In this document: piece after piece, positions 45,373 through 58,274 of the stretch
Layout: each line of letters begins with the position of its first letter
Position numbering within the stretch: position 1 is the stretch's first letter
Assembly: GCA_013396525.1 (NCBI GenBank)
Contig: VWYX01001259.1
Location: 146,318-210,317, forward strand
Direction: 5' to 3'
Origin: Chaetorhynchus papuensis
Taxonomy: Eukaryota; Chordata; Aves; Passeriformes; Rhipiduridae
DNA: 64,000 nt
The notes under the pieces: generated by a model
Told to the model about the DNA's origin: nothing
Database searches by the model: none
Seen by the model: the letters and a program-made list of their open reading frames with translations, nothing else
Program-made: the position numbers and the translations under genes

Positions 45373-48300
45373 TATTTTTCAATGTGTCATGTACACAAAT
45401 AGAAGAAGTGACAGCGACTTTAAACCCGTGTGTGCATTTTTAGTTCAGTTTTTTATCTCAGTTGTAGGTGGTCTTGAAAACAAAAAAATGTGAATTTTGT
45501 CTGCAGTGCTTTTGAATAATTATTCCAACAGTACTTGAATCAAACTGTTAACTCAGTAGGCACAGAATACTTTGAGAACATCCAGAAAATGTGGGCTGCG
45601 CAGTAATTATCATTAGCTAGACATTGTATTGCACATTCTGAAATTCACCTGATGGCACTTTTACTATTCATCGTAATGAAAAATGTCTTTTCAGTGAATT
45701 ATTGTGGGAGGACTGTGACAAAATGTTATCCATTGGCATTTAGAGGCGTGATTGAGGACTCCAGAGCAAACTTAGGCCCTGAATTTACTTGTCTGTTGTC
45801 ATATCTCTATACAGACTTCTTCAAGCTCCATTCCAATTTCAGTTTTATTTACCTTGCTCTTGGATGATGTTTGAAAGCATCAAACACTTGACTGAATGCC
45901 AACACAATCCTTCAGATAGGAGTCAGTTCACATATTTTTCTTATTCTTTGAATATTCCTTTGTGAGTCCATCATCATCATTATGATCAGGTTTCATGTTC
46001 GACATATGTTATGACACACTAATGTACATTATAAACATGTTGCACATTAACCTTAATGGCACTGGGTCTAGTATGCTAACTGATGACATTAAGCAGATGA
46101 GGTGCCAAGATAACATCATTGAAAAGACAACGGGATAACATCTTATTTTAATAGCATTTTAATTGATGCTTCATTATGTAATAGTATTGTGCACAGTGCC
46201 CAGTGGAAGTGTAATGCTCCCTCTAACAAAGGCTATTCAAATTTGCTGTCGCAGAGTATGCATTAAACTGCTTTTTCAGCCTTCTGCTGGTGCCATTGGT
46301 AGAAAAGTGGTATTGTGGAGAAGAATCCCAGGTATAATGTCACTAAGTGAGCATTATACACTTTGATTGAAGAGTCAAAAGCTGAAGTCAAAATTGTCCC
46401 AGAGTTCAGCATGCAAACATTGAATCTACATAATTGTTTTTCTTGAATACTTCAGTTTTTACAATGTGACACTTTAAGGTGTCATAAAATGAATGGGACT
46501 TTATGTACGTGAAATATTTGTGAATTATACATTTCTCTGCAGCATGATAAAAACAAACAAACAAACAAAAAAGCCCCAGATTGTGAGCAGCTGTGTAGGC
46601 AAAAATCACATAATTTTGCAATTCCCCCACTCTCTCTAAGGGGAAGGAGAATACTTGTTTTCAAAGGGCAAAAGAAAAATCCTATTTTGAGAATAAATTC
46701 CACTTACAGCACTATACGTACCGTATGACTTCTATCAATGTCAGTTGGATTATTTACAGTGAAAAAAAAAGGATAAACATAAAATGATGAATAGAAAATC
46801 TATTAAGTAATCTAATATAGTATAAACTATGATAAAATATGTCTGTATCAGTATCATAAGCAATGCTCATTTGATTCTATTAAGTACTGAAGTCTGCCAA
46901 AAATATTTGGTGTCATCTGTCGGCCAACTTCAATGGGCTTTAACATTAATAGACTTCATGTCCAGAAAAGACCAGAAATTCCTTTTTTCTGATCTCTTTT
47001 TTACAGACCACGTTGCCAGTACATTCCCTGCATTGTGCTCATAGTGAATTCCCAAAATTTTTAAGTCTTCCTGACTGGCAGTTATCTTTCCATTAAAGAA
47101 AATGAATGACAGGTCAACCAATCTCCTAGACTAATTGTCCCATAACTTAAAAGTTAGCATTTTGCTTTTAATCTAAATTTGTTTGCCTTTAGACTCTTCT
47201 CATAGATTCTGGCTGTGGTTTCACCTGTTACATCGTGTTGGGGTGCCTCATGAAGCAGATCTAAACCCATTACTATGTATTTTGTAGAATCTACATTGTG
47301 ATTTTTTTCATAAGATCATGAACAATTCCAGCTCCTGGAATAGTAATAGAAAAGCATTATCTATTCCCTACCATGGTAGGGAAAATTGTTTGATTTGTAT
47401 GTTGAGCTCTGTATGATCTTTGCCAAATCTGTTGTATAAGTCATATACTGCTACTAGCCATTTATTATTAAAATCTTGATATGAATAGTATAAAAAGTCG
47501 TAATCCCTCAGTCAAGTGAGAGGAAAGGGGATGACAGAGTTGGAGTAGTATTGGTATCTGTTTCTTCTAAAAAGATTTGGTCAAGCAGGCAAACCCAACA
47601 AGTTATTTAGGTGCTGTACTCTTTTCTAGTACACTATCATTCTATCTACTATGGAATTTCAACCCATTTAATTTCTAAATAAAAGCTTGTTACTGCATTA
47701 AATTAATGAAAAACAAATCGATATAATACTGCTCATAATGACTGTGCTTTTTTTGTAAATCAACAAATCTTCTATTAATTAACCAGTGATTAAAGTCAGC
47801 TTGTGAAAATTAATCACAGCCTGGAAAAGTCATTTGTCCTTGTGTGCTTCATTAAGATAGTGTTTGCCCTTCAGGCAAGAAAGCAGCAAGTAAATGCCAA
47901 AGAATGAGCTGATTAAACTTGAGCTGCAATGAGCTGTTTGCCAGAGACTCAAGCTCCTACAAACATGCACACTTCTAACTAAAAAGCTTTCTGTGGTTTG
48001 CCTGTTGGATAGGGCATAAAATAGTAAATGAAAATTCTTCTAGAACCCCTAAACATTTCAATATAATCCATAGAATAAACAGTTTGTACTGTGCAAGACA
48101 CAGTAGTCAGGTATGACTCAAAATATTGTGAAACTGAAGTTGTAAATCATGCCAAAGGTGTGCAGACCATCAGTCAAAGTAAAATTTCACATAAAAGTGA
48201 ACATCTTTTTTCATTTCAATCTAATTTCATAATAGCAGAACCTTGATTAAAGTCTAAGACATTGAGTTTTGATTCATACCTACAATACTCTACCTCAGAA

Positions 48301-49357
48301 TATACATATTATTGAATATATTTGATTGAAGGAGGTAAGTTATTACATTCAATAGACAGTAGGAGAGCTAAGGCCTTAAGCTCATTAATTACTGCTTTCT
48401 GGACAGACAGCAGTCCATATGAACTCTTTCATAAGAAAAAGAGATAAAAAAGAAGTGCAAGGAATCACTAGAAATAACAGAAGAACTTATACCATGTGAA
48501 ATAGAAATTGTCTTTGCTGGAGGCAATTCTATTTCCTTACCTGCTACGAAACACAAAGCCGTGCTTAATAGTGAAAAAGGGGCATAGCTTGATATGGTTT
48601 GAGTATCTTGAAAATTAATTAGGAAAATAAAGTTTCCCTTCCAGGTCACTGTCAGAGACTCTCCCTTGTCCACCACATACCCCCACCTCCTTTCTCTTAA
48701 TAAGAAATGAAATCAACTATACCGTCAAAAGTCACATTAATGAATTCTAGTTGAGACTACATAGAATTATACTGTGTCTCCCTACACCGTGACTGTACTC
48801 CTACAAATACCTGGGAGTCATGTTAGGTGTCTTACAGTGGTCATTTCAACAATCTCAGATTCCTTTTATCTCCTATGCCCTTCACAGTGTGCCATGCCAT
48901 TCTCATGTCCTCAGCAACTCTTTTAACCTCACAGGTGTTTATTTTCCCCTCTCTGGACTCCAGCTGCTCCTGACCACTCTCATACTGTGTTTCCAGTCCC
49001 TCTTCCATGTTCTGTGGTTCACACATGAGGCTTCACAGAGGTAATTTACACAGGTCTGACCTGTCCTAACTTCTGATGCTGGTCTGGATTTATTTGCAAT
49101 GTTTAATTGACACAAACGGAGCAAAACAAGACCTTTTGAGGTCTTTGATTTTCTCTCGAGGGATACTAGCAGAATGTGTCCCCTGGGCATATTGTCAACT
49201 CTCACTAAAACTGCAAAAATTTTCCATTTTTGATATTTCAGTTCTGCATTCAAATTTGGTATTAATATGCTTAAAAGATTGAAAAGTTACTAGTGACAAC
49301 ACAAACATATATTTCTGCATAAGCTTCATTTCCACAGGGAGTAAGATAAAACCACTA

Positions 49358-49777
49358 GGGCACAAGCCTTTTGAGGAGGGGCTGAGAAAGCTGAGGTTGT
49401 TTCTCCTGGAGAAAAGGAGCCTCAGACTTTATTGCTCTCTGAGTACCTGAAAGGAGGTTGTAGCAAGGTGGGGATCAGTCTCTTCTCCCAGGTAAACAAG
49501 TGGCAGGACAAGGGAAATCCCCACAAGTTGCACCAGGAGAGGTTTAGATTGGATACGAGGAAACATTTCCTCACTGAACAGGTTGTCAGGCATTGTAAGA
49601 GGCTGCCCAGGGAAGTGGTCAATCACCACCAGGTCATCAGGTAAGTGAAAATCACCAGCCCATTAAAAAACATGTAGATGTGGTACTTAGGGACATGGTT
49701 TGGTGGTGAACATGGTGCTCAGTTAATGGTTGGACTTAAAAGTCTTTTCCAACCTAAACAATTCTATGATTCTATTC
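49358..49777 (+). mobile_element. CR1 LINE 3' region with terminal octamers
   Basis: Ordered CR1 landmarks: 'gggcacaagccttttgagga', 'tctcctggagaaaaggagcc', 'gtacctgaaaggaggttgta', 'ggggatcagtctcttctccc', 'ggaggctgcccagggaagtg'-like text near 49600, 'cttttccaacctaaacaatt', and the terminal ATTCTATGATTCTATTCT. The part around 49620-49680 is irregular compared with other copies and may hold a small insertion. Frames at 49422-49644 on both strands are shadows. Confidence 0.93.
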
Positions 49778-49799
49778 TAAAAACAGAGGAAAGGAATAA

Positions 49800-50065
49800 T
49801 GTCTCCTAACTTTATTGTTGTTAGAACTGGGATGAACAGTGGAGACTCCAGGAAACCAGGCAAGATAGGACAGCCCCTGTGTATAAGAGCAGAGACTCAC
49901 TAAGCAAGTACACTATGATGTCTAATAAATTCAATCTGCATGGGTGCATTTCTCTGCTGAGAATAATATCGCAACTATTCAAAGATTTTAACTGGCTTCT
50001 GAGCATTAATTCCTATATTATATAAAAGCCAGCCTGGGTATCAAAGTCTCGAATAAGTAATATTA
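49800..50065 (+). mobile_element. Possible LTR remnant
   Basis: Two promoter/polyadenylation-like modules occur in tandem. 'tgtataagagcagag' at 49879 is followed about 40 bp on by 'ctaataaattcaatctgc'. 'atataaaagccagcctggg' at 50020 is followed by 'ctcgaataag'. The spacing resembles TATA plus AATAAA in short retroviral LTRs. No clean TG…CA ends or target-site duplication were found, so this is a weak call. It directly follows the CR1 tail. Confidence 0.35.
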
Positions 50066-53000
50066 TTCATAATTTGAGAAGTAGCCCTAGAAGTAGATTT
50101 GAAAAAGTACATGCACTCAAAGTCTAGTCAATACATTCCATATCTTCCAAACACATTGAAGTTACTGAACAGAGGCAGTCTTCTAATTCCCAGCTCCAAG
50201 TGCTCAGAGTCCAAGTATGTAACTTGCTCTTACAGCTTTATCTTCTTTGCTGAACACTTGATCAGCTCTTTGCTTTGTATTTTAAATTCCAATATAGAGA
50301 ACTTGTTTAAATATTAATTTCTCTGCGTATGCGTATGACTCAAACTGACCCAAAGGCTATGAAGTGGTGTCAGACTCCATAACTTAGGAACAATAAACTC
50401 TATTGAGTAAGGTATGATTTGAGACTGAGAGCAAGAGTACTGGATGATTAAACACATAACTTTATCATTGAATTGTTGTGGTAATTAGTAAATAATTTTT
50501 CTGTAGTCTGTGTTTTTGTATGATAGATAAAATGGAAATATGGGTAATTATGATGACATAATCATGCAGATTCTTCCCCATTTTTTAGTGCTTTCTATAA
50601 ATCTGCATATTATCCTTGAGTATAGAAATTAGGATTGAAATTTTCAATTGATTCTTTAATCCCAAATACTTATTTTTTTTTTACCCCGCAAGGAGGACAA
50701 GGAACTTCCATGGCATTGGAACAATATAATTTTAAATAATTTTGGCATTTCAAAAGTAGCAACAAAAAATAATGCAATGTGATGAATTTTATATAAACCA
50801 CATGTATCAAAGATACCTGAATGCTCACTTTTTAAAAGATAAATCTAAAGAAATGGAAGGGAAAATAAACAGCAAAAACCTAAGATGAAAATTTTTCATT
50901 GTAGGGCTGACGTATTAAACATTCCTTTGAGCATTTCAGAAGTTTATAAAAATTAACAGAAACTGAGCGTGTCAGTTAATTCTTAGAAATAAGCTGCATC
51001 CTTTATTCCCATTTTGTAAAACTAACTAAATTATAAATTTTCTATTTAATCCTTGAAAGTAAATAAAAAGCTTGTTCTAGTTGAATATTTAATTGTTTAA
51101 CAAATTTCAGCTTTAAATAAAGGGACTTCTTTGCTTTTCCCATGCACCCGCTCAGAGAAAGCAAGAGAACAAAGGGGATTGAATAATAGTTTCTTGTTAT
51201 GACATTGTGTTATTTATCATGTTTTCTGATTAATTTTTTATGCAATTTAGATGTCTTTAATATTTATGTCAATTATTACTTCTGCATTTTTATTTTAATT
51301 TATTAGATTTAATAAAACCTCGCTCCAGGATTTCAAGTCTGTAACCGTGCTACCAGAGCTGCCAAATCCCATTGAAATTTAAAAGATTGTCCCAAGGAGT
51401 AGGTGTTAGTCTGCACAGATACACTGAATGATTAGGACTGATGATTACAGATTGAAATTGCAGGAAAAGCTGATTTGCTTGCTGCTAGAATTCAACCAAT
51501 CAATTCAGCAAGACTTTAAATCACAAATGAACAAGATGTTACCATGAGAAGACAGAGACAATGTGTCCCCATCCTCCCTTCTCATGGAAATAAAAGCATG
51601 AGACAACAGAAAAAAGGCCTAATAAAAAAGTCTGGGAGAGATCTCTTCTTCCCTCTTTACAATCTTACTGTGTTTTTTCTGATTGATGGATTCAATCTCT
51701 GGTGGGTTAGTAGGGTCCAGCACTGTCCTTGTAGCTGTCTTTCCCATCTGTCACCTTTTACAAGCACACTGCTATACTAATAAGTTTCTCTGCCTATAGG
51801 GTTGCTTTGGCTTCAGTAAAGTAATGCTTATTTAATAATAGATCATGGATTGTAGATAATATAATAATGGAAATGTTCCAAAGATGCACAGACAGAACTA
51901 TGGGACCAGTGGGGTACTTATAAAGGAAAATGATTTCAAGTGGATAAAAGGCAATGGGCATAGCCAGGAATCCTCTAGATCATGATGTAGTGAGTGAAAC
52001 AATCACTTAAAACCTTGGGGATACTGAGTAACACTTGACAGATCAAAAGGACTTCTGAATGCTGGAGTTTTTAATCTTTATTTTCGTTGTTCATGACCTT
52101 GAGTTTTTACTCTTTTTTTTGTTTGTCTTTGTTGAAGTATAACGAATCTATTTTATATTGGAGGGGGAAAAAAAAAAGCTGTTTTCAGCTGCATCAGGAA
52201 AAAAGCAATCAAAAATAACTCAGTCATCCATGGTCTAATGCATCAAGCCACTGATGGTAATAGAGATCCTCCAAGAGATATGACACATGACACACTATGC
52301 CATTCATAGTTTGATTTTAACCTATAAAATGAAAACTCTGAAATGGTAATGATTTGCCAAATGATGTCTCAAATAAACTACTTCATTCTAAGAGAAAGAA
52401 CCATAGAGAATAATAAAGCTGCAAGTTCAGGTGATAGGGTAGACTTTCAGATTGCAGATTAACAACCACTTCTAAAGCAAACATACACATAATAAGCATA
52501 GACAGTTGGTCAAAGGCGAGAAATAAGAGGAGAGTGAGAGGGTGTCTTGGAGTTCATGGAAACTTCATGCATTTATCCTGACATACCATGATCCTACCCT
52601 TCTTTAGGAGTTTCTACACCAACACAACTTTTGTTCAATAAGGTCACGCTGTTTAAAATATTAAAAAAAATGAACAAATTACCTCCAAAATATTCAATTT
52701 TTAACAGAAATCAATCACAACGTTTTAGTTATAATCCTGATAGTACTAAAAAATTTATACCAGAACTTCAGAGGGACTAGAAAGAAAACAAAATAATTGT
52801 CAATGTACCAGTAAAAAATAATTGTATGAAATTTCAAACACTCATCCTGTTTAGCCAAGATTTATTGTAGTAAGTAAAACTAGATATGGCAGAGTGCAAC
52901 AGATTATTAAATGAAGTTGAAAAGGCAGTAAGTATCTATCCATCTTCTCCTTCTCCTCATTTTCCCCATTTACAAATATGCAATTTCAGAATATTTTTAG

Positions 53001-53434
53001 TGCCCTTGTGACAGGTCAGAAGGAGAAAACCGGGTCTGGGAAAGCATCAGAGTCAGCAGAACCTGCAACACATATGTATTTGTTGCAGTATGGCATAAAT
53101 CTTGTCATGCAGTCTTAGTCAAAGACAGCAAGAGCTAATCAGAGAGAATGGGTTTGACACCTGGAAAGGAACTGTGAAAGTGGGATAATAGCTTGAACAT
53201 GAAGTGGGATGAGATTGCAAGTACAACCTGCATATTGGATAAGCTGACATCTTCCTATGGGCAAGAATTGACCCTCAATGTAACAGTTTATCAGGAATCA
53301 TTTCTAACCAGAGCATAGAAATTATTTCAGAGACAAGAGTGGAATATGGATTTCCTTCACATGAAAAAGTGGTAAGATGGCTCTGACAGTAACTGTTGTC
53401 TAAACCATTCCATAATCTTGAAATGTTAAAGTGA
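50066..53434. other. Unique AT-rich non-coding stretch
   Basis: No gene or repeat is recognised. The 72- and 78-codon frames at 50099-50317 and 51544-51780 have no known domain. Confidence 0.55.
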
Positions 53435-54568
53435 TGTGATGGATTGAACCTGTCTGGATGCCAGATGCCCACCAAAACTGCTCTATCCCTCTGTATTTTC
53501 AAACGAACAGTGGAGAGAAAACACAATGAAGGCTCATTGGGCCATGATAAGGACTGGAAGAGATCACTCACCAATTACTGTCATGGGCAAAACAGACTTG
53601 ACTTGGGGAAAATTAACTGAATTTATTACCAATAAAATCAGAGTAGAATACTAAGCAATAAACCCAAATCTTAAAAAACACCTGCCCCCCACCCCTCCCT
53701 TCTTCTCAGGCTTAACTTTATTCCCAAATTCTCTACATCACCACAACCAGCAGGGCAGGGGGCCAGGAAATGAGGATTGCTGTAAGGTCATCACATTGTC
53801 TCTGCCATTTCTGTTCCTCAAGGGGAAGACATTTCCCCTGCTCCAGCATGGGGTCTGTTCCGTGGGAGACTATCCACGAACTTGTCTAATGTGAGTCCTT
53901 CATAAGGGCTGCAGTTCTTCACAGACTTCTCCCGTGTGGGTCCTTTCCATGTGGTGCAGTCCTTCAGGATCAACAGGAACAGCCTGCTTCAGGATGAGTC
54001 CCCCACGGAGTCACAAATCCTACCAGCAAACCTGTGGCAGTGCAGGCTCATTTCTCCATGGGTCCATAGTTCCTGCCAGGCCCCAAACCATGGACTTTTT
54101 ATGGTGTCACAGCCTCCTTTGAACACATCCACCTGCTGCAGTGTCGGATCCTCAAAGAGCTGCAGGTGGATCTCTGGGAACCTCCATGGGCTGCAGGGCA
54201 CAGCTGGTAGTGCTTCACCGTGGTCTGCACCACGGGCTGCAGGGCAGTCTCTGCTCCAGTGCCTGGAGCACCTTCTCCCCCTCCTTCTCCACTCACCTGG
54301 GTTTCTGCAGAGCTGCTCTTCTCACAGGTTCTCACTCCCTTGTCGAGCTACAACTTGCTTCTGCACAATGACTTTTTCCCTTTCTTAACTATGTTATCCC
54401 AAAGATACCACTATCATCACTGGTAGGCTCGGCCTTGGCCGGTGGAGGTTTCTTCACGGAGCCAGCTGGCGCTGGCTCCACGGGACTTCGAGGAAGCTTC
54501 TAGCAGCTTCTTACATAAACCACCGCTGCAGCCCCCCACCACCGAAACCTTGCCATGAATACCCAACA
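53435..54568 (-). mobile_element. Large avian ERVL-type LTR (about 1.1 kb)
   Basis: Minus-strand reading starts near TGTTGGGTATTCATGGCAAG at 54568, passes 'ggccaaggccgagcctacca' and a 'gataacatagttaagaaagg' block. It then runs through a series of degenerate 35-45 bp modules rich in 'ctgcagcccrtgg' and 'aggactgcacca' types (about 53850-54330). It reaches a polyadenylation region 'ttggtaataaattcagttaa' (complement of about 53614-53633) and 'ccaagtcaagtctgttttgc', and ends 'tccatcaca' at 53435. This order matches a long LTR common in bird genomes. No clear target-site duplication is visible and the left border could shift by a few bases. No internal retroviral genes flank it. Overlapping frames of 60-150 codons here are shadows. 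Confidence 0.85.
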
Positions 54569-57500
54569 GAACTGCATTCCTTTTGAAAAGCTTCATATGT
54601 TGAATGTGGTGGAAAGGAGACAAAGATCTGGGAGAGAATGCTGAGAGGTGTTCAAGGGACTGTGAATGCCCTTAAAAGCACTGACATGAAAGCCTTTGTG
54701 CTGAGAAGCAGCCTCTGATCCAGTCCTTGCTGCCTGGAGTCTTGCCCAGCTGGATGGCTCCTTTCCTCTTATCTGTTTTATCTCCTCACAGATTCAACAG
54801 TTCAGCAGAGTGGAGAGAAGAGAATACTAAGGCTCAACAGAATAAAGGGAAGGGATTTAGAGGAAAAGAGACAAGTAAAACATGCACGATAGGGAAAAAT
54901 TCAAAGAAAAAAGTACATACACAGGGACAGTGGAGCAGGAAGAAAGATATGAAAAAAATTAAGTAGAAATATATAGAGAGTTCTTTATTAAAAATAAAAC
55001 ATTATAAGGCTGAACCCCAGAAGAACAAAATTTGAGATTATCACAAAATCTGAACTGGTTCCCTATGTACAAATACAAATGCAATCCATACCTTCATATA
55101 CCAATTTTTAAGTACAATTTTTCTTACACACTTGACGTTTTGGTTTTGGGCTCTTTTCCCTCCCTGTAGCACTTGTCATGGTGAGGGAGATTTAAAAAGG
55201 CAAAATTTGTAGGTCTTCTATAACATCTATACAGAATGACAAGAGAACTGCTGTAAAACTTCTATATATTAGGCCCACACTAATTACCTTACACCCAATC
55301 CTCATACTGTTTGCTTCTTCTCTTTCTGGTAACCCACATCACCTCAGTCCATCTCTGCATTTGCTCGTTATCCTGAAAAAGAGGACAGGCAATTTTTCTC
55401 TTGTTCTCCTTATGACTTGTAGGCCAATCATCAGTTTAGAAGAGATATTTTTCCTATTCTCAGTCCTTGTTCCTGACACTCAAGCTCCCCTAGCTGCTGT
55501 AAAAAGAATCTGCGGGCAGACCAGTCTAGTTTCTTCAGGCTCATACTTCATTTGCGCTCAGTTTCTTTGTAAGAGGAGGGTGTGTGCATGCTGGCTATAA
55601 TAAAGCCACTTGGGTCTGGAGCATCCCAAGTACAGATGGGTTCTGAATAATTAATACTCCAAATCTCAACATGAGTCATTTGAAATTTTCATAGGCTGTA
55701 ATCTTGCCTAAGTTTTGGTTGCGTTTTACAGCAAGACCAGAAAATGGTTATTCAAATAATCTCTAAGCACAATTTCACAAATTCTGGTATCATAGAAGCA
55801 AAGATATCATGAGGTCTCAGGCCATTCTCTCATAATGTGTCATAAAGTCCCAGGCCGGTTCCTCCTACTTAATATTTACTTCCTTTCTAGCATGTTCTTG
55901 TTTGTAAATCTACCTTGCTGTTACACAGGGCACCTCACATAATGTCCTATGCTTGAAAAGGGAAAGCCAGTATGTTGTTGTGAGTGAAAGTATAAAGACA
56001 TCTATTTTACTGAAATGTGAATTTAGATAAATTGGGTTTTCTATTTAGAAAGAGGTATCCATGAAATAATTATGTACCTTTCTCATCTCTGTGTTGCTGC
56101 TGCTTGGCATCAAATTTCTTCAATACTTTCAAACCCAGACAGCTTCTGTGGCAGTTTACTGGAACAGAAAACTAATCCAAAGAATGTGTCTACATTAGTT
56201 TCAATAGTAGTTCTTATTAGGGGGTAGTTTTCAGGCAAATTCTCCAGTGTATGGCCACATTTCCTTTTGCACCAATGCCTCACACCACAGAAACTGGAGC
56301 AGAAGACGCACTCCAGAGATGATCTCCACCTTTGCATTCAGTGAGCACTGAGGAACTGAGCTAATAAACCAATGAATTCTCAAAACAACCTGTAATGCAA
56401 GAAATCTTTCTCTCTATTAAATAGGTTGAAGAAATTAGGACACTTCTGGGTCAGAATAGGAGAAGATTTAGTCAAAGCTACCAAGAAACTTATGCTAAAA
56501 AATTAGTGCTAAAATTCACAGTTTTTCTGACCTCAGAGTAATTCTTATACTTTTTTTTTTTATTACTGATGCATATATAGGCAACCCAAAATATGATCCA
56601 GTTTGTTTATATAAGTGAGCATGACTAGTAGTGGGATGTGCTTAATTAGTTTCATCATAAATATTGCTACAATATCAGGCAATTATTTCTATTCTTATGA
56701 TTAAGTTAAATTACAATTTCAATTGATTTGAAAATATTTTATTAAGTCTGAAATGGACCCCATTAAATGGAATACTGCCAGAGAAAGTAATTACGCACAT
56801 ATTAGAAGTCAGAAGATTTTTCCAGTTAATAGAACGTGGCCTGATAAAAAGTGTCAAAGCTCAGTGAAGACTTGCCACTTAAAGGAATTACTCTGAAGAG
56901 AAGCAAGAACAGAAAGATATTCTGAACTTTTCTTGGAGTCTGGATATTTTCATTTTCAGAGAATGTAACAGCCACACATCTATAGGCAGTGAGAGGATTA
57001 CATGGTATAACATAAGCAATTCTGTGGCAAAATTCTCTACTACTTTGCTGTTACTTTTAATTTTTGCATTTGGTCATCAAAAACTGCAGCTAGTGGTTAT
57101 ATTCTTAGGTATTTTCATACCAACAGCTGGGGAGAAAAACCAAAAAAGCATTATCCTGGTCAATCTACAAAATCCCCATTTCCCAAGGAATTAAAAAGTG
57201 TTCAGGCTTTTTCTTCTACACTAGCAAAAAGTAACACAAATTATAAAATAGCCTATTGATAGAAAAGTTCAGAAATTCTCTTTAGGGGGAAAAAAAAAGA
57301 AAGAAATTTACTAGTTTTCTTTTAGAAAACTTTTGGGAACTCCTGTCTCACAGTGGACAATAAGAAGGGCCTGGAAGTAGGAAAAGGTCTTTCAGCAACA
57401 GGAATGCTCTGCATTTCGTCCAAGAGAACTAGAACAGACTTTTTAATCCATATTCTGAAAAGAGGAAGAAGTCTTTGAGAAGCTTAGTCAGATGTCAGAC

Positions 57501-57608
57501 TTTCAGACTGTGTGCATGGACTTGAAAGTACAGAAATGCTGTTTTCAGCCTGATGTCACTGGTACAAAAACTTCTTTTTACAAGTTCCTGGGCAGGTAAA
57601 TTAGCAAC
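54569..57608. other. Unique non-coding stretch
   Basis: No gene is recognised. A 'ctataataaagccacttggg' patch at about 55592-55611 resembles an LTR polyadenylation region, but nothing around it supports an element. Confidence 0.5.
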
Positions 57609-58274
57609 ATGAGATCAGGTTTCCTAAATCAAATGTCTGAATTCTCTTTAAATATGCAAGCAAATAAACATTCCTGTGAAATGTTAATGTTTTTCCAGAC
57701 TAGTATATTTCCACAGAACAAAAATTTTCTGTTTGTTAGCTTTCTATCAGCTGTCACAACTCTTACTGTCTTCCAAGTGTTCTGTTTGATTAGTCCAAAT
57801 AACTTTCACTTAAGGTGGAATTCAGCTGCCTGCATTGCAGCTGCTGCTCTGACAACTGTTCAAACCCCATATGTGCTGTCCTTGCCTATTATTGAAGGTA
57901 CTAAAATCCCTTTGCACTTTGCTGTTTACCTTGCAAACATTCCTGACCATACAAAAAAGCATAATTTCAAGAATAATGTAGATGTATCAAGTGGTGGGGA
58001 GAGAGGCGTCTATCCTATGATCCAGTGTGTTTCTAGCTTTGGTGGAACCATCCACCTTTACATAAGTGAAGCAAAAGTCAGTGAAGGTCAAAGGAAAAAA
58101 AAACCCTGGTTTTCTACTTCCTGTGGAAAAATAACTGTGTTTAGTTTTAAAAAAGAAAGTATGTACACAGACGTGCATATACATGTGCATGTGTGCATAC
58201 GTGCATGTGTCTGCATATACAGGGCTATTCCCCTTGTCCTCAAGAGAAGAACTGTCACTCTGGATGCCAAGTGA
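57609..58274 (+). CDS. Unexplained 221-codon open reading frame
   Basis: This is the longest open frame in the window outside the gap, GC-rich repeats and their overlaps. It runs from ATG at 57609 to TGA at 58272-58274. The nearest upstream in-frame stop is TAA at 57597-57599, and the ATG has an A at -3. The product has no domain I recognise. Residues about 41-60 are hydrophobic (FLFVSFLSAVTTLTVFQVFC), there is an alanine-rich patch (CIAAAALTT) near residue 80, and the basic patch GQRKKKPW lies near 160. The tail (HIHVHVCIRACVCIYRAI) is read from a TG-rich alternating repeat, so it lengthens the frame trivially. About 184 codons remain without it. No splice structure or promoter is evident. 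It may be chance, a lineage-specific gene or a decayed element. Confidence 0.22.
   Translation: MRSGFLNQMSEFSLNMQANKHSCEMLMFFQTSIFPQNKNFLFVSFLSAVTTLTVFQVFCLISPNNFHLRWNSAACIAAAALTTVQTPYVLSLPIIEGTKIPLHFAVYLANIPDHTKKHNFKNNVDVSSGGERGVYPMIQCVSSFGGTIHLYISEAKVSEGQRKKKPWFSTSCGKITVFSFKKESMYTDVHIHVHVCIRACVCIYRAIPLVLKRRTVTLDAK
58161..58221. repeat. TG/CA-rich alternating purine-pyrimidine repeat
   Basis: Imperfect TGCA, TGTG and CATA units over about 60 bp, within the 3' part of the 221-codon frame. Confidence 0.85.

Larger units (their letters stand above)
42723..49357. other. Unique AT-rich non-coding stretch
   Basis: About 6.6 kb with no recognised gene or dispersed repeat. It includes an A/C-rich low-complexity tract at 44836-44944, a (CAAA)n run at about 46548-46572, and a short perfect hairpin at 45352-45372. 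Frames of 60-104 codons, some overlapping on both strands at 48389-49282, carry no recognisable domain. Confidence 0.55.

Noticed and set aside
48389..49282. Several 60-104 codon frames on both strands
   Set aside because: They overlap one another on both strands, show no recognisable domain or exon borders, and are plausible by chance in slightly GC-richer sequence.
53934..54426. 150-codon plus-strand frame and several overlapping ones
   Set aside because: They lie antisense within the GC-rich part of the 1.1 kb LTR and have no known domain.
22448..54568. Whether the LTRs at 22.4 and 53.4 kb are the two ends of one provirus
   Set aside because: Their sequences and lengths differ, both have solo-LTR surroundings, and no retroviral genes lie between them.
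55560..55640. AATAAAGCC patch resembling an LTR polyadenylation site
   Set aside because: No U3/TATA, TG…CA ends or related copies visible in the window; too weak to call.
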